Of a stretch of 64,000 nt of DNA, positions 9,700 to 20,049 are shown in pieces. The stretch lies in the NCBI GenBank assembly GCA_023014485.1, contig JAJOZX010008810.1:1-64000 (forward strand), written 5' to 3'. A program made the translations under genes and the position numbers. The DNA is from Bathynomus jamesi. Taxonomy: Eukaryota; Arthropoda; Malacostraca; Isopoda; Cirolanidae. The notes beneath the pieces are model-generated. The model was given only the letters and a program-made list of their open reading frames with translations, searched no databases and was not told the origin of the DNA. The number at the start of each line of letters is the position of its first letter. Position 1 is the first letter of the stretch.

Positions 9700-10595
9700 A
9701 GACTGGTACAAATTTATAACCGAAAGACTACCGAAAATCAACAATTTTTGATAAAGAAAAGGAGAAAATTGGTTTTGTAGGCCTAGGGGGTCCGAAATTT
9801 TCATAAAATGGAAAATAATTGCTATTTTCTTACTTACAGCGACAGGCATAATGATATTAGGATACCTAATAGAAATTTTGTAATATTTTAAAGTGGGGAA
9901 AATAAATAATTTTCTAAAAATGATCTTCAACTATAAAAGCGCATCTAATTAGATAACTTAATTAACGTATTTCTATGACAACTTAAAAATAGAATGATAA
10001 ATCAATATCCTATCAAATTGTTTGTGTATACGTAAAATTATTTGTACAAAAGTCACAGTAATAAAACGCACAAAAGTCACGGTAAATAATTTCGAGTGTG
10101 GCTCATTTAACTTTAAACTCGTGTTTATTTAAATTGCCCGTTTTAATTATATAATTTTTTGTATTGAATCGATAAAGAAATCTTTTGTGAATCGAAAAAT
10201 GTTAAAATTATAACAAATATCAAAATATTTTGTATAAAAATCATTAAATTTTAAAAATGCATGTTTGTTTTTAGTTTTTTGCAAAAAGTTCTTTATGAAT
10301 TTTAAAATATATACTTTTTTTAAATTGAATCGATAATAAATCTTTTGTGAATTGAATGATATTAAATGTTTAGTAAATATTGACTTATTTTGTGCCAAAA
10401 TTATGATTAAAAATGAAAAATTAAAAAAATGCGTGTACAGGCATGGAAAGAACTGTACCCATAAAAGGGGGGAAGGAATTATGTTGGAATTTTTTTTAGC
10501 ATGGGCACTGCACAATAAAAAGACGCATCGAATGGTGAAAACCGCATTGTTCTACACCAATTGTAGCGACCTGTAGGTGTGCGCAAAAAAACTGT
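9700..10595. other. No gene recognised
   Basis: Strongly AT-rich. A duplicated phrase TTGAATCGATAA-AAATCTTTTGTGAAT occurs at about 10,165 and 10,325. ORFs of 81 and 122 codons are Asn/Lys/Phe/Ile-rich without motifs. Confidence 0.5.
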
Positions 10596-10597
<2 letters not shown>

Positions 10598-10649
<52 letters not shown>

Positions 10650-10650
10650 A
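10598..10650. repeat. (TA)n microsatellite
   Basis: TA repeat in which the following mariner element is inserted. Confidence 0.9.
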
Positions 10651-12278
10651 CAGGGTGCCGAGAATTATCTGTACAATTTTTGGTGTTATTAAAAGTCAAC
10701 CATGAAGTGTAGAAATTCCAGTGTTGTCCCATTTTACAGAGAATCTCATTAAGTTTTTTCTGATAACACGTTTTGACAAGTTTTTTAGAAATGTACGCGG
10801 GTGACAGACATTGATGATTTAAAAGCAAGAATCACAGCTGCTATTGAGCGAATTGATGTGGATATGCTGCAGCGTACATGGCAGTGGTGGGCACCGTTAA
10901 CCAAAAAGTTAACTTCGTTAACCGCTAATCCGTTAACCAAAAAGTTAACTTCGTTAACCGTTAATCCGTTAATTCGTTAAACATGTAACGGAAGTTACCG
11001 ATAAACCGTTAACGTTAACTTTTATTATACAAAAAATGAAAAACACAATATATATATATATTTTAATTTTCCCTCTTCTTCTCGTTCTCCATTTTGTCCA
11101 CGAGATGCATGTTGCCCTTCATGAAAATTAGCATATCAAAGTTTTCATCAGACAGGGATTATGGAGATTTTAAAGATGTGGTACCTAGAAGTACCGCCAG
11201 GACATAAAGGGTTAAGGTGAAAACGCTCCCATTGTAAGACATCAATTGACTTAATTTATGTCATCAAAGTGACATGAGAATTGAAATCTTACCTGATCAG
11301 TTTTATGGTTCTTGAAATGTATCAAGGAGACTACTAATAAGGTACTCACAGACATATTATAAATATACATGACTTACTTGACAACGATTATTTTTAAATA
11401 TTCACTAGCACAAACATGTTGCGCAAGAGACAGACTGCAAATGAAACGAATGTAGTTATTTGTTGTAATTGTTACATATATATTATTGAAAGTGCCTTAA
11501 AATGCTCGTGATATTTCTTGAAAGTTGAAACATTCAACTCAAATGGCAAATCTTTCCGCCTGATTTTACAGTCGACCATGTTTTGCGCAAACCAATGCCA
11601 TAAATAACTACCATATTTGGTAAGACACAAATTGTGGCGACGGAAACAAATATATCGCCTGATTTTGCACTGCGGAAATGGAAATTCGTTCATCACTATT
11701 AACAGTGGCGGATTAATTGCGCACCTGCTCAGCACTGAAAATAATAGAAACTTTTAAACGTTTATTTATGAATTTTTTGGGTTAACGGACTTGAGTTAAC
11801 GGAAGTTAAATGTAACGGAAGTTAATTAGTCCGATAATGATTTTCAAAGTTAACTTAAAAGTTAAATCGTTAACGAAAAAGTTAACTTCGTTAATTAACG
11901 ATTAACGGATTAACGGTTTGTGCCCAGCTTTGGTACATGGCAACATTTGGAGTATCGATTGGATGTTTTGCGAATCACTAATGGTGCACATATCGAATGT
12001 TTGTAACAACGTTACTTTAATAAAACAAACTTTCGAAAATACAGATTCTAAATAATCTTGTTTAAGAATTTTATGTGTTATCAAGAATTTGATTAAAAGA
12101 TGAAATTGTACAGATAATGTTCGGACACGCTGGAATTTCTAAAAAACTTGTCAAAACTTGGTATCAGAAAAAACGTAATGAGATTCTCTGTAAAATGGGA
12201 CAACACTGGAATTTCTACACTTCATGGTTGACTTTTAATAACAGCCAAAAATTGTACAGATAATTCTCGGACACCCTG
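10651..12278 (+). mobile_element. Mariner-type remnant interrupted by a hAT MITE
   Basis: TIRs CAGGGTGCCGAGAATTATC at the left and GATAATTCTCGGACACCCTG at the right, flanked by TA. Only the transposase C-terminus survives: TDIDDLKARI before the insertion at 10,882, and LEYRLDVLRITNGAHIECL after it (stop near 12,006). The right end is long and partly duplicated: a degenerate TIR copy (AATTGTACAGATAATGTTCG) occurs at about 12,104 before the terminal one. Confidence 0.75.
10882..11932. mobile_element. Non-autonomous hAT element (MITE)
   Basis: It begins CAGTGGTGGGCACCGTTAAC and ends ...GTGCCCAGCTTTG. It is flanked on both sides by the identical 8-bp GTACATGG, the 8-bp target duplication of hAT elements. 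Both ends are filled with short GTTAAC-rich subterminal repeats (CGTTAACCAAAAAGTTAACT type), a common arrangement of hAT transposase binding sites. No transposase is encoded; the longest ORF is 87 codons (11,472-11,735, minus) without motifs. It is inserted into the transposase remnant of the surrounding mariner. Confidence 0.85.
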
Positions 12279-12282
12279 TATA

Positions 12283-12300
12283 TATAAATTATATATATAT

Positions 12301-12351
<51 letters not shown>

Positions 12352-12508
12352 TATATATATTATATATAAGGCTTCATTTCTGAAATAGTATATTAGATGA
12401 CGAGACGTCGATAGCATTCCATACATTAGAACAAGAGTGGTGTGTATATACACACACACACACACACACACACAATATATATATATATATTATATATATA
12501 TATATATA
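12283..12508. repeat. (TA)n and (AC)n microsatellites
   Basis: Interrupted TA repeats (12,290-12,368 and 12,474-12,508) with an AC run at 12,447-12,473. The mariner that follows starts directly in the TA tract. Confidence 0.9.
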
Positions 12509-13410
12509 CAGGGCGACCCAAAAAAATGTATACACACTTTAAATACTTATAAAGGCAGTGTTTATTAAAATACATTTCATTTTCAAAATGTAGTAGAATC
12601 TACAGACATTATTTAATTGTTTTGTCAACGCCTGTTTTCAAACTGACGTCCGTTCTGGTCCAGGCACTGCTGATAACGCGAAGCAATGGAATCGCAAACA
12701 TCACGAAACATTTCGTTTGGTATTTGTGTGCATTCTCGTTCAATGGCTGCTCTCAATTCAGCGACTGTTGCAGGTTTTATAGCGTAGACTTTGTCTTTTA
12801 AGTATCCCCATAAAAAAAAGTCTAGTGGTGTGAGGTCTGGTGAACGCGGAGGGTATTCTACGAAACCCCTTCGTCCAATCCACATCCACATCGTGCCAAG
12901 TACCACTCGCAATACTCCACTCTTCGGGCCGGATCATCTTCATTAATAGCATGGACTAATCTTGGAATGTAACTTTTCCATTGACAGCGCTTCAAAATGC
13001 GTTGGACAGACGATTCTGAAATTCCTACCTCACGACTCGCTTGCCGCACAGATTTTCTTGGACTTTGGTGATACGTTTCCAGTACTCTTTCTTGCTTTGT
13101 GGGGCTTGTCGATGTCCGTGGTCTTCCGGAACGCTTCTTGTGGACATTCTGAACAGTTCCATCGGCTTCAAACTTATCTCTAATTCGAGTGATGGTAAGT
13201 CGCGTTGGTGGATCTGTTTGAAACTCCCTCCTAAACTGTCTTTGCACTTCAACTGCGTTTTCACACTTCCAGTAGCATTTTAGAATGAATTTCCTTTGTT
13301 CAAAGCTTAGTCTGACTGCCATTATTAATTCTAATGGGTTTAACTTGGAAAGAAAGAAACATCAATTGAGCTATCAGCTGTTAAAGTGTGTATACATTTT
13401 TTGGGACGCC

Positions 13411-13413
<3 letters not shown>
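12509..13413 (-). mobile_element. Mariner-type (DUF4817-like) element, deletion derivative
   Basis: TIRs CAGGGCGACCCAAAAAAATG at the left and the near-complement ending CGCCCTG at 13,413, inside (TA)n on both sides. The length of 905 bp, against about 1.3 kb for the complete relative at 45.6 kb, fits an internal deletion in the transposase. Confidence 0.85.
12625..13322 (-). pseudogene. Mariner transposase lacking its catalytic centre
   Basis: The N-terminus (13,322 down to about 12,890) has a paired helix-turn-helix region: [18 protein letters not shown], then [11 protein letters not shown], then [20 protein letters not shown]. After a deletion and frame change the C-terminus follows (12,912-12,625): PPRSPDLTPLDFFLWGYLKD, with the third catalytic Asp in PLDFF. 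The regions carrying the first two Asp residues are missing, so the protein cannot cut DNA, though DNA binding could remain in a truncated product. Confidence 0.85.

Positions 13414-13441
<28 letters not shown>
13414..13441. repeat. (TA)n microsatellite
   Basis: Continuation of the TA target tract on the right side of the mariner. Confidence 0.9.
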
Positions 13442-13445
<4 letters not shown>

Positions 13446-13523
13446 AACTTGGTTGAATGGTTTGTTCTTAGGGAAGCGTAGCTTAGCAAGGAATAGGAGG
13501 ACGAAAAGATGGTACATGTTTAA

Positions 13524-15701
13524 TTTAGGGTGAATCGATTTTACATTTTTTTCGATTTCCATATTCTAATAGAGACAAAACCTTGCGCATGCATGAGGAA
13601 ATAGCCTCTGCAAAATCTTAGCTTAATAGGTAATCATCTTCTACCCCCGGCAGAGCGATGAAAATCATATTTTAGTAGTCAAAAACGTATTTTTCTTATA
13701 ATTTTTAAAATATTTATATGCATCAAAATTATTCCTAATAACTATAAAGTCGATGAAAAAGACCTCATATGATCGTTTTTCCAAGCGAGTTGTCCTACGT
13801 TAATATCTTTTGCCCCCGGCAACAACGTCAAATGTTGAAAAAATAGGTAATTTATATACATATTTTCAGATCGGCTCTTTGTCTTAAATAATGCATTTAT
13901 ATATTTCCCATAGCATTTATATCGTTGCTTAGGCATGAAATAACACACACGCAAAATTTTATGACTCTAGAGTAATATCTTCTGTCCCCGAGAAAAGTCT
14001 AAATGTGGATTATAATTACGTTAATGCGATGTTATAAGTACGATAAGTACTAAGTACAGCTCCTCGCTTGCTAATTTTATAAAATTAGCAACCCAGAACT
14101 CACCACGAGGAGGTGGCTGTACGTCGAGTTCCACCCTATCCAGCCCCAACCACCCTTCCTTTGGCTGCATGTCGATTTACATACGGTAATCTTTCTTAGA
14201 ATCAAATCGTGGAATTTTTGTTCGGGAGTGAAGACGGGAGCGGATGAATCCGTCCCTCTCTTCTATTCCATTTACACTGGCAGAGGCTTCGGTTACTAAT
14301 TTGATGAGTCTCTCGACCGCTTGAGTATGACAACGGAATAGTGGGATCAGTCCATCAGGCTGGTCTCCCGTCTCAACAAACTCTTTTATTCGGGTATCAG
14401 GTATTGTTTTTGTAACGGGGGGTTCGGTCACCTCAGCCGTTTGCCAGTTGATCATTTCGTAATAGTTTTGACTATCGTAGAGCAGCTCAGGCATGTCGAA
14501 GGCTCGAATTTCCCCCGCTGGTGATTGTTTTGATCGTGCTTTTAATATTCTTCTCCATCCCAATTCTCTTATGTGCTGCTCATCGGCATGTAGCATGGAG
14601 ATCAAAATATTTTCTGGGTGAGCAAAGAAAGAATTTCTACGGAGGACTTTGTTGGCGGTTGTCTTAGATCTTTGAGGCATGGTCTGAGAGAGACGCATCA
14701 TTTCGAAAAAATGTTTTGCGCCCTCAGTGAAACTGGAGTTTTTCTTTATCTTAAACCAAATTGGTGCGTAAACTGTCATAATGAATCGCACAATTTCGTT
14801 GAAGGTGCTGGAGGGTTCACTGGTTGAAACATAGAGGCGCAGAAATCTATTTGCTGTTGTCAGCCACCTGGAATGCGCCATCTTACCTGGATTTTGAGCC
14901 GCGAGAGCTGAAGAGCAGCTACCGCTCGACACTGCTCTGTAGATGCCTAACAAATATTTTTGGTCAGTGCTCAACTCGGCATCATCTATGTCAATGTCGG
15001 GAGATGGAATGGCATCGAATTCTGTAATTGGAAGTTTTTCGCAGTCATTCAGTTGTTTTCCAACTGGTCCAGTAAAGCCCATTGGCCCAGTTGTTTTGCC
15101 GTCCAAGTCTTGAATGAGGTGTCGCAGTGATAATTCATTACCGTGTAATAGGCATATGATCCACTGAACTGGCCTTTGTAGTTTCATTTCAATCATACGA
15201 ATGGCTCCACCCTTTCGACCCGTGTTCACTCACCAGAGATGACCTTTAAACCCTAGCCTAGAGTCATAAAATTTTGCGTGTGTTATTTCATGCCTAAGCA
15301 ACGATATAAATGCTATGGGAAATATATAAATGCATTATTTAAGACAAAGAGCCGATCTGAAAATATGTATATAAATTACCTATTTTTTCAACATTTGACG
15401 TTGTTGCCGGGGGCAAAAGATATTAACGTAGGACAACTCGCTTGGAAAAACGATCATATGAGGTCTTTTTCATCGACTTTATAGTTATTAGGAATAATTT
15501 TGATGCATATAAATATTTTAAAAATTATAAGAAAAATACGTTTTTGACTATTAAAATATGATTTTCATCGCTCTGCCGGGGGCAGAAGATGATTACCTAT
15601 TAAGCTAAGATTTTGCAGAGGCTATTTTCTCATGGATGCGCAAGTTTTTGTCTCTATTAGAATATGGAAATCGAAAAAATGTAAAATCGATCCACCCTAA
15701 A
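13524..15701. mobile_element. Long-TIR DNA element with intact ORF
   Basis: The left 13,524-13,971 and right 15,257-15,701 segments are inverted copies of each other (about 445 bp) with only a few differences. The ends read TAGGGTG(A/G)ATCGATTTTAC..., compatible with a TA target duplication, although the outer flanks are not otherwise identical. Each TIR contains a recurrent motif about every 150 bp (ATCTTCTACCCCCGGCA, ATCTTTTGCCCCCGGCA, ATCTTCTGTCCCCG), which may be subterminal protein-binding sites. The near-identity of the arms and the unbroken ORF between them suggest a young element. I cannot assign it to a superfamily. Confidence 0.85.
14177..15229 (-). CDS. Element-encoded protein, RNase H-like transposase half (unassigned)
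   Basis: 350 codons with no break, starting next to the inner edge of the right TIR. The first in-frame codon is GTG (in VNTG), and a TGA lies immediately before it. So the reading frame probably lost an N-terminal part, or starts at a later Met. Visible features: NTGRKGGAIRMIE near residue 2, then CLLHGNELSLRHL (about 31-43), then HLIQDLDGKTTGP. Later come FIMTVYAPIWFKIK (about 150-163) and, near the C-terminus, HTQAVERLIKLVTEA and RDGFIRSRLHSR. The Asn-Thr-Gly, Cys-x2-His-x-Asn-Glu and late Glu order recalls the second half of hAT-like RNase H transposases. I recall similar uncharacterised multicopy proteins from cnidarians and insects, but no named family. Function is not established. Confidence 0.7.
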   Translation of the reverse strand: MNTGRKGGAIRMIEMKLQRPVQWIICLLHGNELSLRHLIQDLDGKTTGPMGFTGPVGKQLNDCEKLPITEFDAIPSPDIDIDDAELSTDQKYLLGIYRAVSSGSCSSALAAQNPGKMAHSRWLTTANRFLRLYVSTSEPSSTFNEIVRFIMTVYAPIWFKIKKNSSFTEGAKHFFEMMRLSQTMPQRSKTTANKVLRRNSFFAHPENILISMLHADEQHIRELGWRRILKARSKQSPAGEIRAFDMPELLYDSQNYYEMINWQTAEVTEPPVTKTIPDTRIKEFVETGDQPDGLIPLFRCHTQAVERLIKLVTEASASVNGIEERDGFIRSRLHSRTKIPRFDSKKDYRM

Positions 15702-15714
15702 ATTTATTGTTTAT

Positions 15715-15780
15715 TTACAGACGTTTCGGAAAAGTTCAATTTCCATCATCAGTGAGACGTGTATATATATATATATATGT
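15715..15780 (-). ncRNA. Hammerhead-like motif (Penelope-type end)
   Basis: On the minus strand CTGATGATGGAAATTGAACT is followed by TTTCCGAAACGTC. That gives CUGAUGA, a possible stem II (GGAAA/TTTCC) and GAAAC, the conserved core order of a hammerhead ribozyme. Such motifs end Penelope-like elements in animals. No Penelope ORF is attached here. Flanking helices I and III are not convincing. Confidence 0.35.
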
Positions 15781-16149
15781 ATATATAAAAGTAAGCGGGT
15801 ACCAATAATGCTATTCCAACAATTGATGGATTGGATTGTCTGAACAGGAAGAAGAAGCTGGGTTTCGAAGAACTCGCTATGAAACATTTTGAACAGCGTA
15901 AGAAGTGTTAATCATAATATAGGTTCCTGTAGAACGTCAATGCAATATTTTAATGAAAATACAGGAACTTCAGTCCCTGAAATTAAGAGTCTGATCAAAG
16001 AGTTAAAGACAAGTTCTTCCACAGGTGTACATGACCTATCGAATGAGTTTTAAGAATGTACTAATGACGTGGTGAATCTTCATTTCTTATTGTTTTTCTC
16101 AGCCCATAGTTATATTTTTGCAGAGCTTATGAAGGTATATATATATATA

Positions 16150-19100
16150 TATATGAACCTTATGAACCTTATGTTGTTTCGTGTGTTGGTCTCTCTTCAC
16201 ATGGAGGTAAAGCTGGTGGCCCCGCCTCTAGGTCTGGCCTGGTGGAGGAGCGAGTTACTTTCTTGCGCTCTCCACCGTACAGAGCCAGGCACGCCCGGCT
16301 CATCTGGTACTGTCCTGAGCCAGGCATCCAGTCTTTTCTTGAAGACTTCAACTTTGACCCCCGTTACGTTTCTGAGGTCCTTAGGAAGCTGGTTGAAAAG
16401 TCTTGGCCCCCTGACAACCAAGCTATTTTCCTTCAGGGTTGAGGAGGTCTCTTGTCGTGCTTTTAATTTGGGAACACTACACATTCTGCCTTTCCTATTT
16501 TCCAGTGTTGTTTGAATGGTAATTGGGTTTAGTTTTAGGTTTGATACCAGTTTTTCGATCATTTTCCATATGTAGATTATGATGTACCTCTCTCTTCTTC
16601 TTTCCAGTGAGTACAGATTTAGTTTACGTAGTCTTTCCCAGTAGTTGAGTTCTTTGCAGCCATCAATCTTGGCTGTGAAATGCCTTTGCGTTTCTTCTAG
16701 TTTATTAGTTTCTTCCTTTTTATATGGGGACGTCAAAACTGAGCAGTATTCAAGTTTTGGTATAATCAGTGTTTTTAGCAGGGGAATCATTACTGTCCTG
16801 TCCCTTCTCTTGAACGTTCTTAGAACCTGTCCGGCGACTCTTTTTGCTTTATTTATCGCTATCTGATTTTGTGTTTCGAATTTCGCATCATCTGTCATTA
16901 TTATCCCGAGATCATTCGCTTTCATGCTTCTCTGAATTTCCTGTCTATCTGGAGCATATATGCAGTCTGTTTAAGTTCTTCTTTTCTACCATATCTCAAG
17001 AGCTGAAATTTCTCGGCGTTGAATGACATGTTGTTGTCTTCTGACCATTTGTATATTTTGTTCGTGTCCCTCTGCAAGGCCTCCACGTCATGTACATCGC
17101 TGATTTTTCTGCTGATCTTTGTATCGTCTGCAAAGGATGTTACTATACTTTTGCTGTTTACTCCGCTGTCTATGTCTGTTAGCATGATAATGAACAGGAG
17201 TGGGGCCAGTACTGTCCCTTGTGGTACTGAGCTGCGTACTTCCGATTCTGATGATGATATACCTTGAATTTTGACGACCTGCAGACGATCACTAAGGAAG
17301 TTGTAGATCCATTTTCCCACTTTGCCTGTTATTCCCATGTCTTTAATTTTATGTCCTATTATACCATGGTCACATTTATCGAAAGCTTTAGCAAAATCTG
17401 TGTATATAACATCGTAGTTGTCATTGCCTTCCAATGCATCTAGGATATTGTTGTAGTGCTCTATTAGTTGTGATAGGCATGATCTACCTGATCGGAATCC
17501 ATGCTGATTTTCGTTGAATCTTTCCCGTGTCTCCAGGAAATCATAAATTTTCTGTCTAACTATTCTTTCAAATACTTTGGTGAGGTGGGACGTCAATGAC
17601 ACTGGTCTATAGTTCTTTGCTTGAGATCTGTCCCCTCCTTTATATATAGGGACAATGTTTGCTCTTTTCAAGATGCTCGGTATTTCCCCAGTGTCTAGGG
17701 ATCTTCTCCATATCCAGTATAAAGGTGTAGCTATTTCATTTTTACAGTTTTTAATCAATAATGCGTTCCAATTGTCCGGACCTGCAGCTGAATGTAGTTT
17801 CATTTGTTCTATAGCTCTCGCTACATCTTCTGGTGTAAACTCAAAGTCTGTTATATACTCTCCTTGCAATTCCTCTTCAAAGAATGCATTTATGTCAGGT
17901 ATCGCTTTGTCACTTTTTGGGGTACTGAAAACTGATTCATATTGAGCTCTCAATGTATCAGATATTTCTTTTGGATCGTCGGTTAGTTCATTATTTCCCG
18001 TCCTTAAGGGCCCAATAGCGGCGCGCGTTTTTGTTTTCCTTTTTGCATAGCTATAGAAGTATTTTGGATTTTCCTTTATTGCTTCTACCGCCTCTTCCTC
18101 TTCCCTCTCTGTATGGTCCTTAATCAGGGCTTGTATTTCCCTATCGATACCCTCCAGTTTTTCTTTTATTATTTTCCTGCCATTATCTCCGCAGTTTCCT
18201 AACTTCGCCTCCACTCTCTTTCTTTTGCGGAATAGTCTTCTCTTTTGCCTTTCTAGCCAGCTCCTCTTTCCTTTTGGCTGTGATTTCGGAGCATATTTTT
18301 CTAAAATTCTCAGCGTTTTTTCCTCCAAAGTTGTTAGCATTTCTTCCGTTGTTTTATTCTCGAAAATTGTTCTCCATTCTATTTGGGCCATGTGCGATCT
18401 GATTGCTTCCCAATTTATAGTCTTCGAGTTTAAGTTAAAGGCCCCGAATTTACTTCTTTCCACAATATGTGTATTGTCTTCTAATGCTGCCATCATATTT
18501 GCTGATATCTCGATTAAGTTGTGGTCTGAGATAATGGTTGGGGTTATTTTTATATCAGCAATCCAGTTCGTGTTATTCGTGAATACCAGATCCAGGCAGT
18601 TATTTTTTCTGGTATTTTCTGTTATCTCCTGTGTCAGCATAAACTCGTTTGTGAGATCCATCAACATTTTTGCTTGTTCCTGATCTTCTCTTGTGCCCCC
18701 CTTGTCCTGGTGAATATATATTCCTATTCACCTTTTTGTATTTTATAAATGGGAAGTTAAAGTCTCCGCAGATCATTATATTGGGGGATGGAGGGTTTAT
18801 GGCCTTTATTAGCTTTCTAATGTCATCAATGGCCTCCGAGAATTTTTCGGTTGGGGTGCTTGGAGGTCTATAGATGACTATTACTATCAAGTTTAGTTTT
18901 TCTATTTTCACTGCTAGAAGTTCCACATAGCTGTTTGATTTACTTATTATCGTCTGTCATATGACCTTCCTGTACATATATAGCACAGTCACCTTTCCGT
19001 CTCGTCGTTCTATCCGCTCTTAGTAAGTTGAAGCCCTCTATATTTATCTCTTTCTTATCAATACAATGTTCGCAGTTTTCACAATTTCCTTGGCAATCTT

Positions 19101-19150
19101 TAAGATGAGTTTCTGTGAGGCATGCGATGTCCGCCCTTGTTTCGTCCATA
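16150..19150 (-). mobile_element. LINE family A copy (CR1/Jockey-like)
   Basis: The 3' end lies on the left at about 16,150, where short GAACCTTAT repeats form the tail. The 5' end is cut at about 19,150. Body: endonuclease, linker, reverse transcriptase and C-terminal thumb. It sits within the family B LINE. Truncation at the 5' side is typical of target-primed insertion. Confidence 0.85.
16197..19149 (-). pseudogene. LINE endonuclease-reverse transcriptase (frameshifted)
   Basis: Reading right to left there are four overlapping frames: 19,149-18,940, 18,926-18,600, 18,667-16,922 (581 codons) and 16,925-16,197. The endonuclease shows TETHLKDC, ICGDFNFPFI, CLDLVFTN and ISDHNLIE. The reverse transcriptase shows YTDFAKAFDKCDHG (first catalytic Asp), SVPQGTVLAPLLF, and SFADDTKI (catalytic Asp pair). 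The thumb and end show LERRRERYIIIYIWK and FNQLPKDLRN. It needs three frame changes to read through (near 18,935, 18,690 and 16,922), each consistent with a single-base indel, so either decay is slight or the breaks are sequence errors. The start of the endonuclease is missing. Confidence 0.85.
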
Positions 19151-19154
19151 ATGC

Positions 19155-19425
19155 AAATATATGCAAAGAATTAAAAAATCAACCAACCCGATCATCCAAG
19201 CTATCCATGAGTCCTGCCATTTATCCTCTAAGCTATGGACTTCTTGGTACGAAAACGTCTGTCTGTAGCTCCACTTAACTTCGACCGTGCAGTATTATTT
19301 CTAATCAATTGTATATTTTCTATCATTAGTGTATGAACTGTCATTGTATTAATAATATTTGTCATATGGACTATAGTCTGCCAATAAACCTTTTCATTTC
19401 ATTTCATTTCATTTCATATCATGCC
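19155..19425 (+). mobile_element. LINE family B 3' end with (ATTTC)n tail
   Basis: It matches the reverse complement of 46,955-47,215: TGCAAAGAATTAAAAAATCA, CCATGAGTCCTGCCATTTA, GTCTGCCAATAAACC, then TTTTCATTTCATTTCATTTC. It is a 5'-truncated insertion of only the last 270 bp, placed against the 5' side of the family A copy. Confidence 0.8.
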
Positions 19426-19639
19426 CATTGTCAAAAATAAATATGGGGACATTCTATCTAGTGATAATTACAGGCCTCTTGTTGTTACTTCCTGCTTCTC
19501 AAAATTATTTGAGAAAGTTTTGTTTGACCAATTAAATCATTATTTATGAACATTTCTCAATCAGTTTGGTTTTAAAAGGTCCCATTGTGTATTTGTGTAT
19601 TGATGGAGATTTTATTGAAATACACTAATTCAACTATAT

Positions 19640-20045
19640 TTTTATGTAGGAAGGAGGGGCCAAAGGCAAGCGCTCGCTAAAATGCCCTTTCCATAGAAGA
19701 AGGAGAGAGCCGTAAACAAGATCTCCGGGGTTAATGATACCATTTTTTTTATATAAGTTTTGAAAAGATTGTGCAGTGTGTAAAATGCATGTCTGTGTAG
19801 TGAGGAATAGAGAGAGAAGTATAGTATGTGTTTAATAGCATGCTGGACTATTCGTAGTGTAGATGAGACAGAAAAGATCAGCTAAGGAGGACAGTGACAG
19901 GAGGAATGGGAGTTCCAATACTCCCTCTCTCCTGCCTAACTTCCCCCTCCTAGAGTACTTCTCTGGTCGACTGGTGTCTACAATCTCGTGCTCAGGAGGA
20001 GTTTGTAGACACCAATCGTTTCTTAGATATAAGCGAAGCATATAA
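19640..20045. repeat. Unclassified insertion in LINE B
   Basis: It interrupts the family B reading between the two palm segments. Its start (GTAGGAAGGAGGGGCC, then CGCTCGCTAAAATGCC, then AGAAGAAGGAGAGAGCC) matches, inverted, 39,270-39,335. An internal short inverted pair TGGTGTCTACAA / TTGTAGACACCA lies at about 19,972 and 20,007. It is a dispersed repeat of unknown class. Confidence 0.5.
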
Positions 20046-20049
20046 ATCA

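Noticed and set aside
10147..10515. 122-codon minus-strand ORF
   Set aside because: Asn/Lys/Phe/Ile-rich translation of AT-rich DNA without any recognisable domain.
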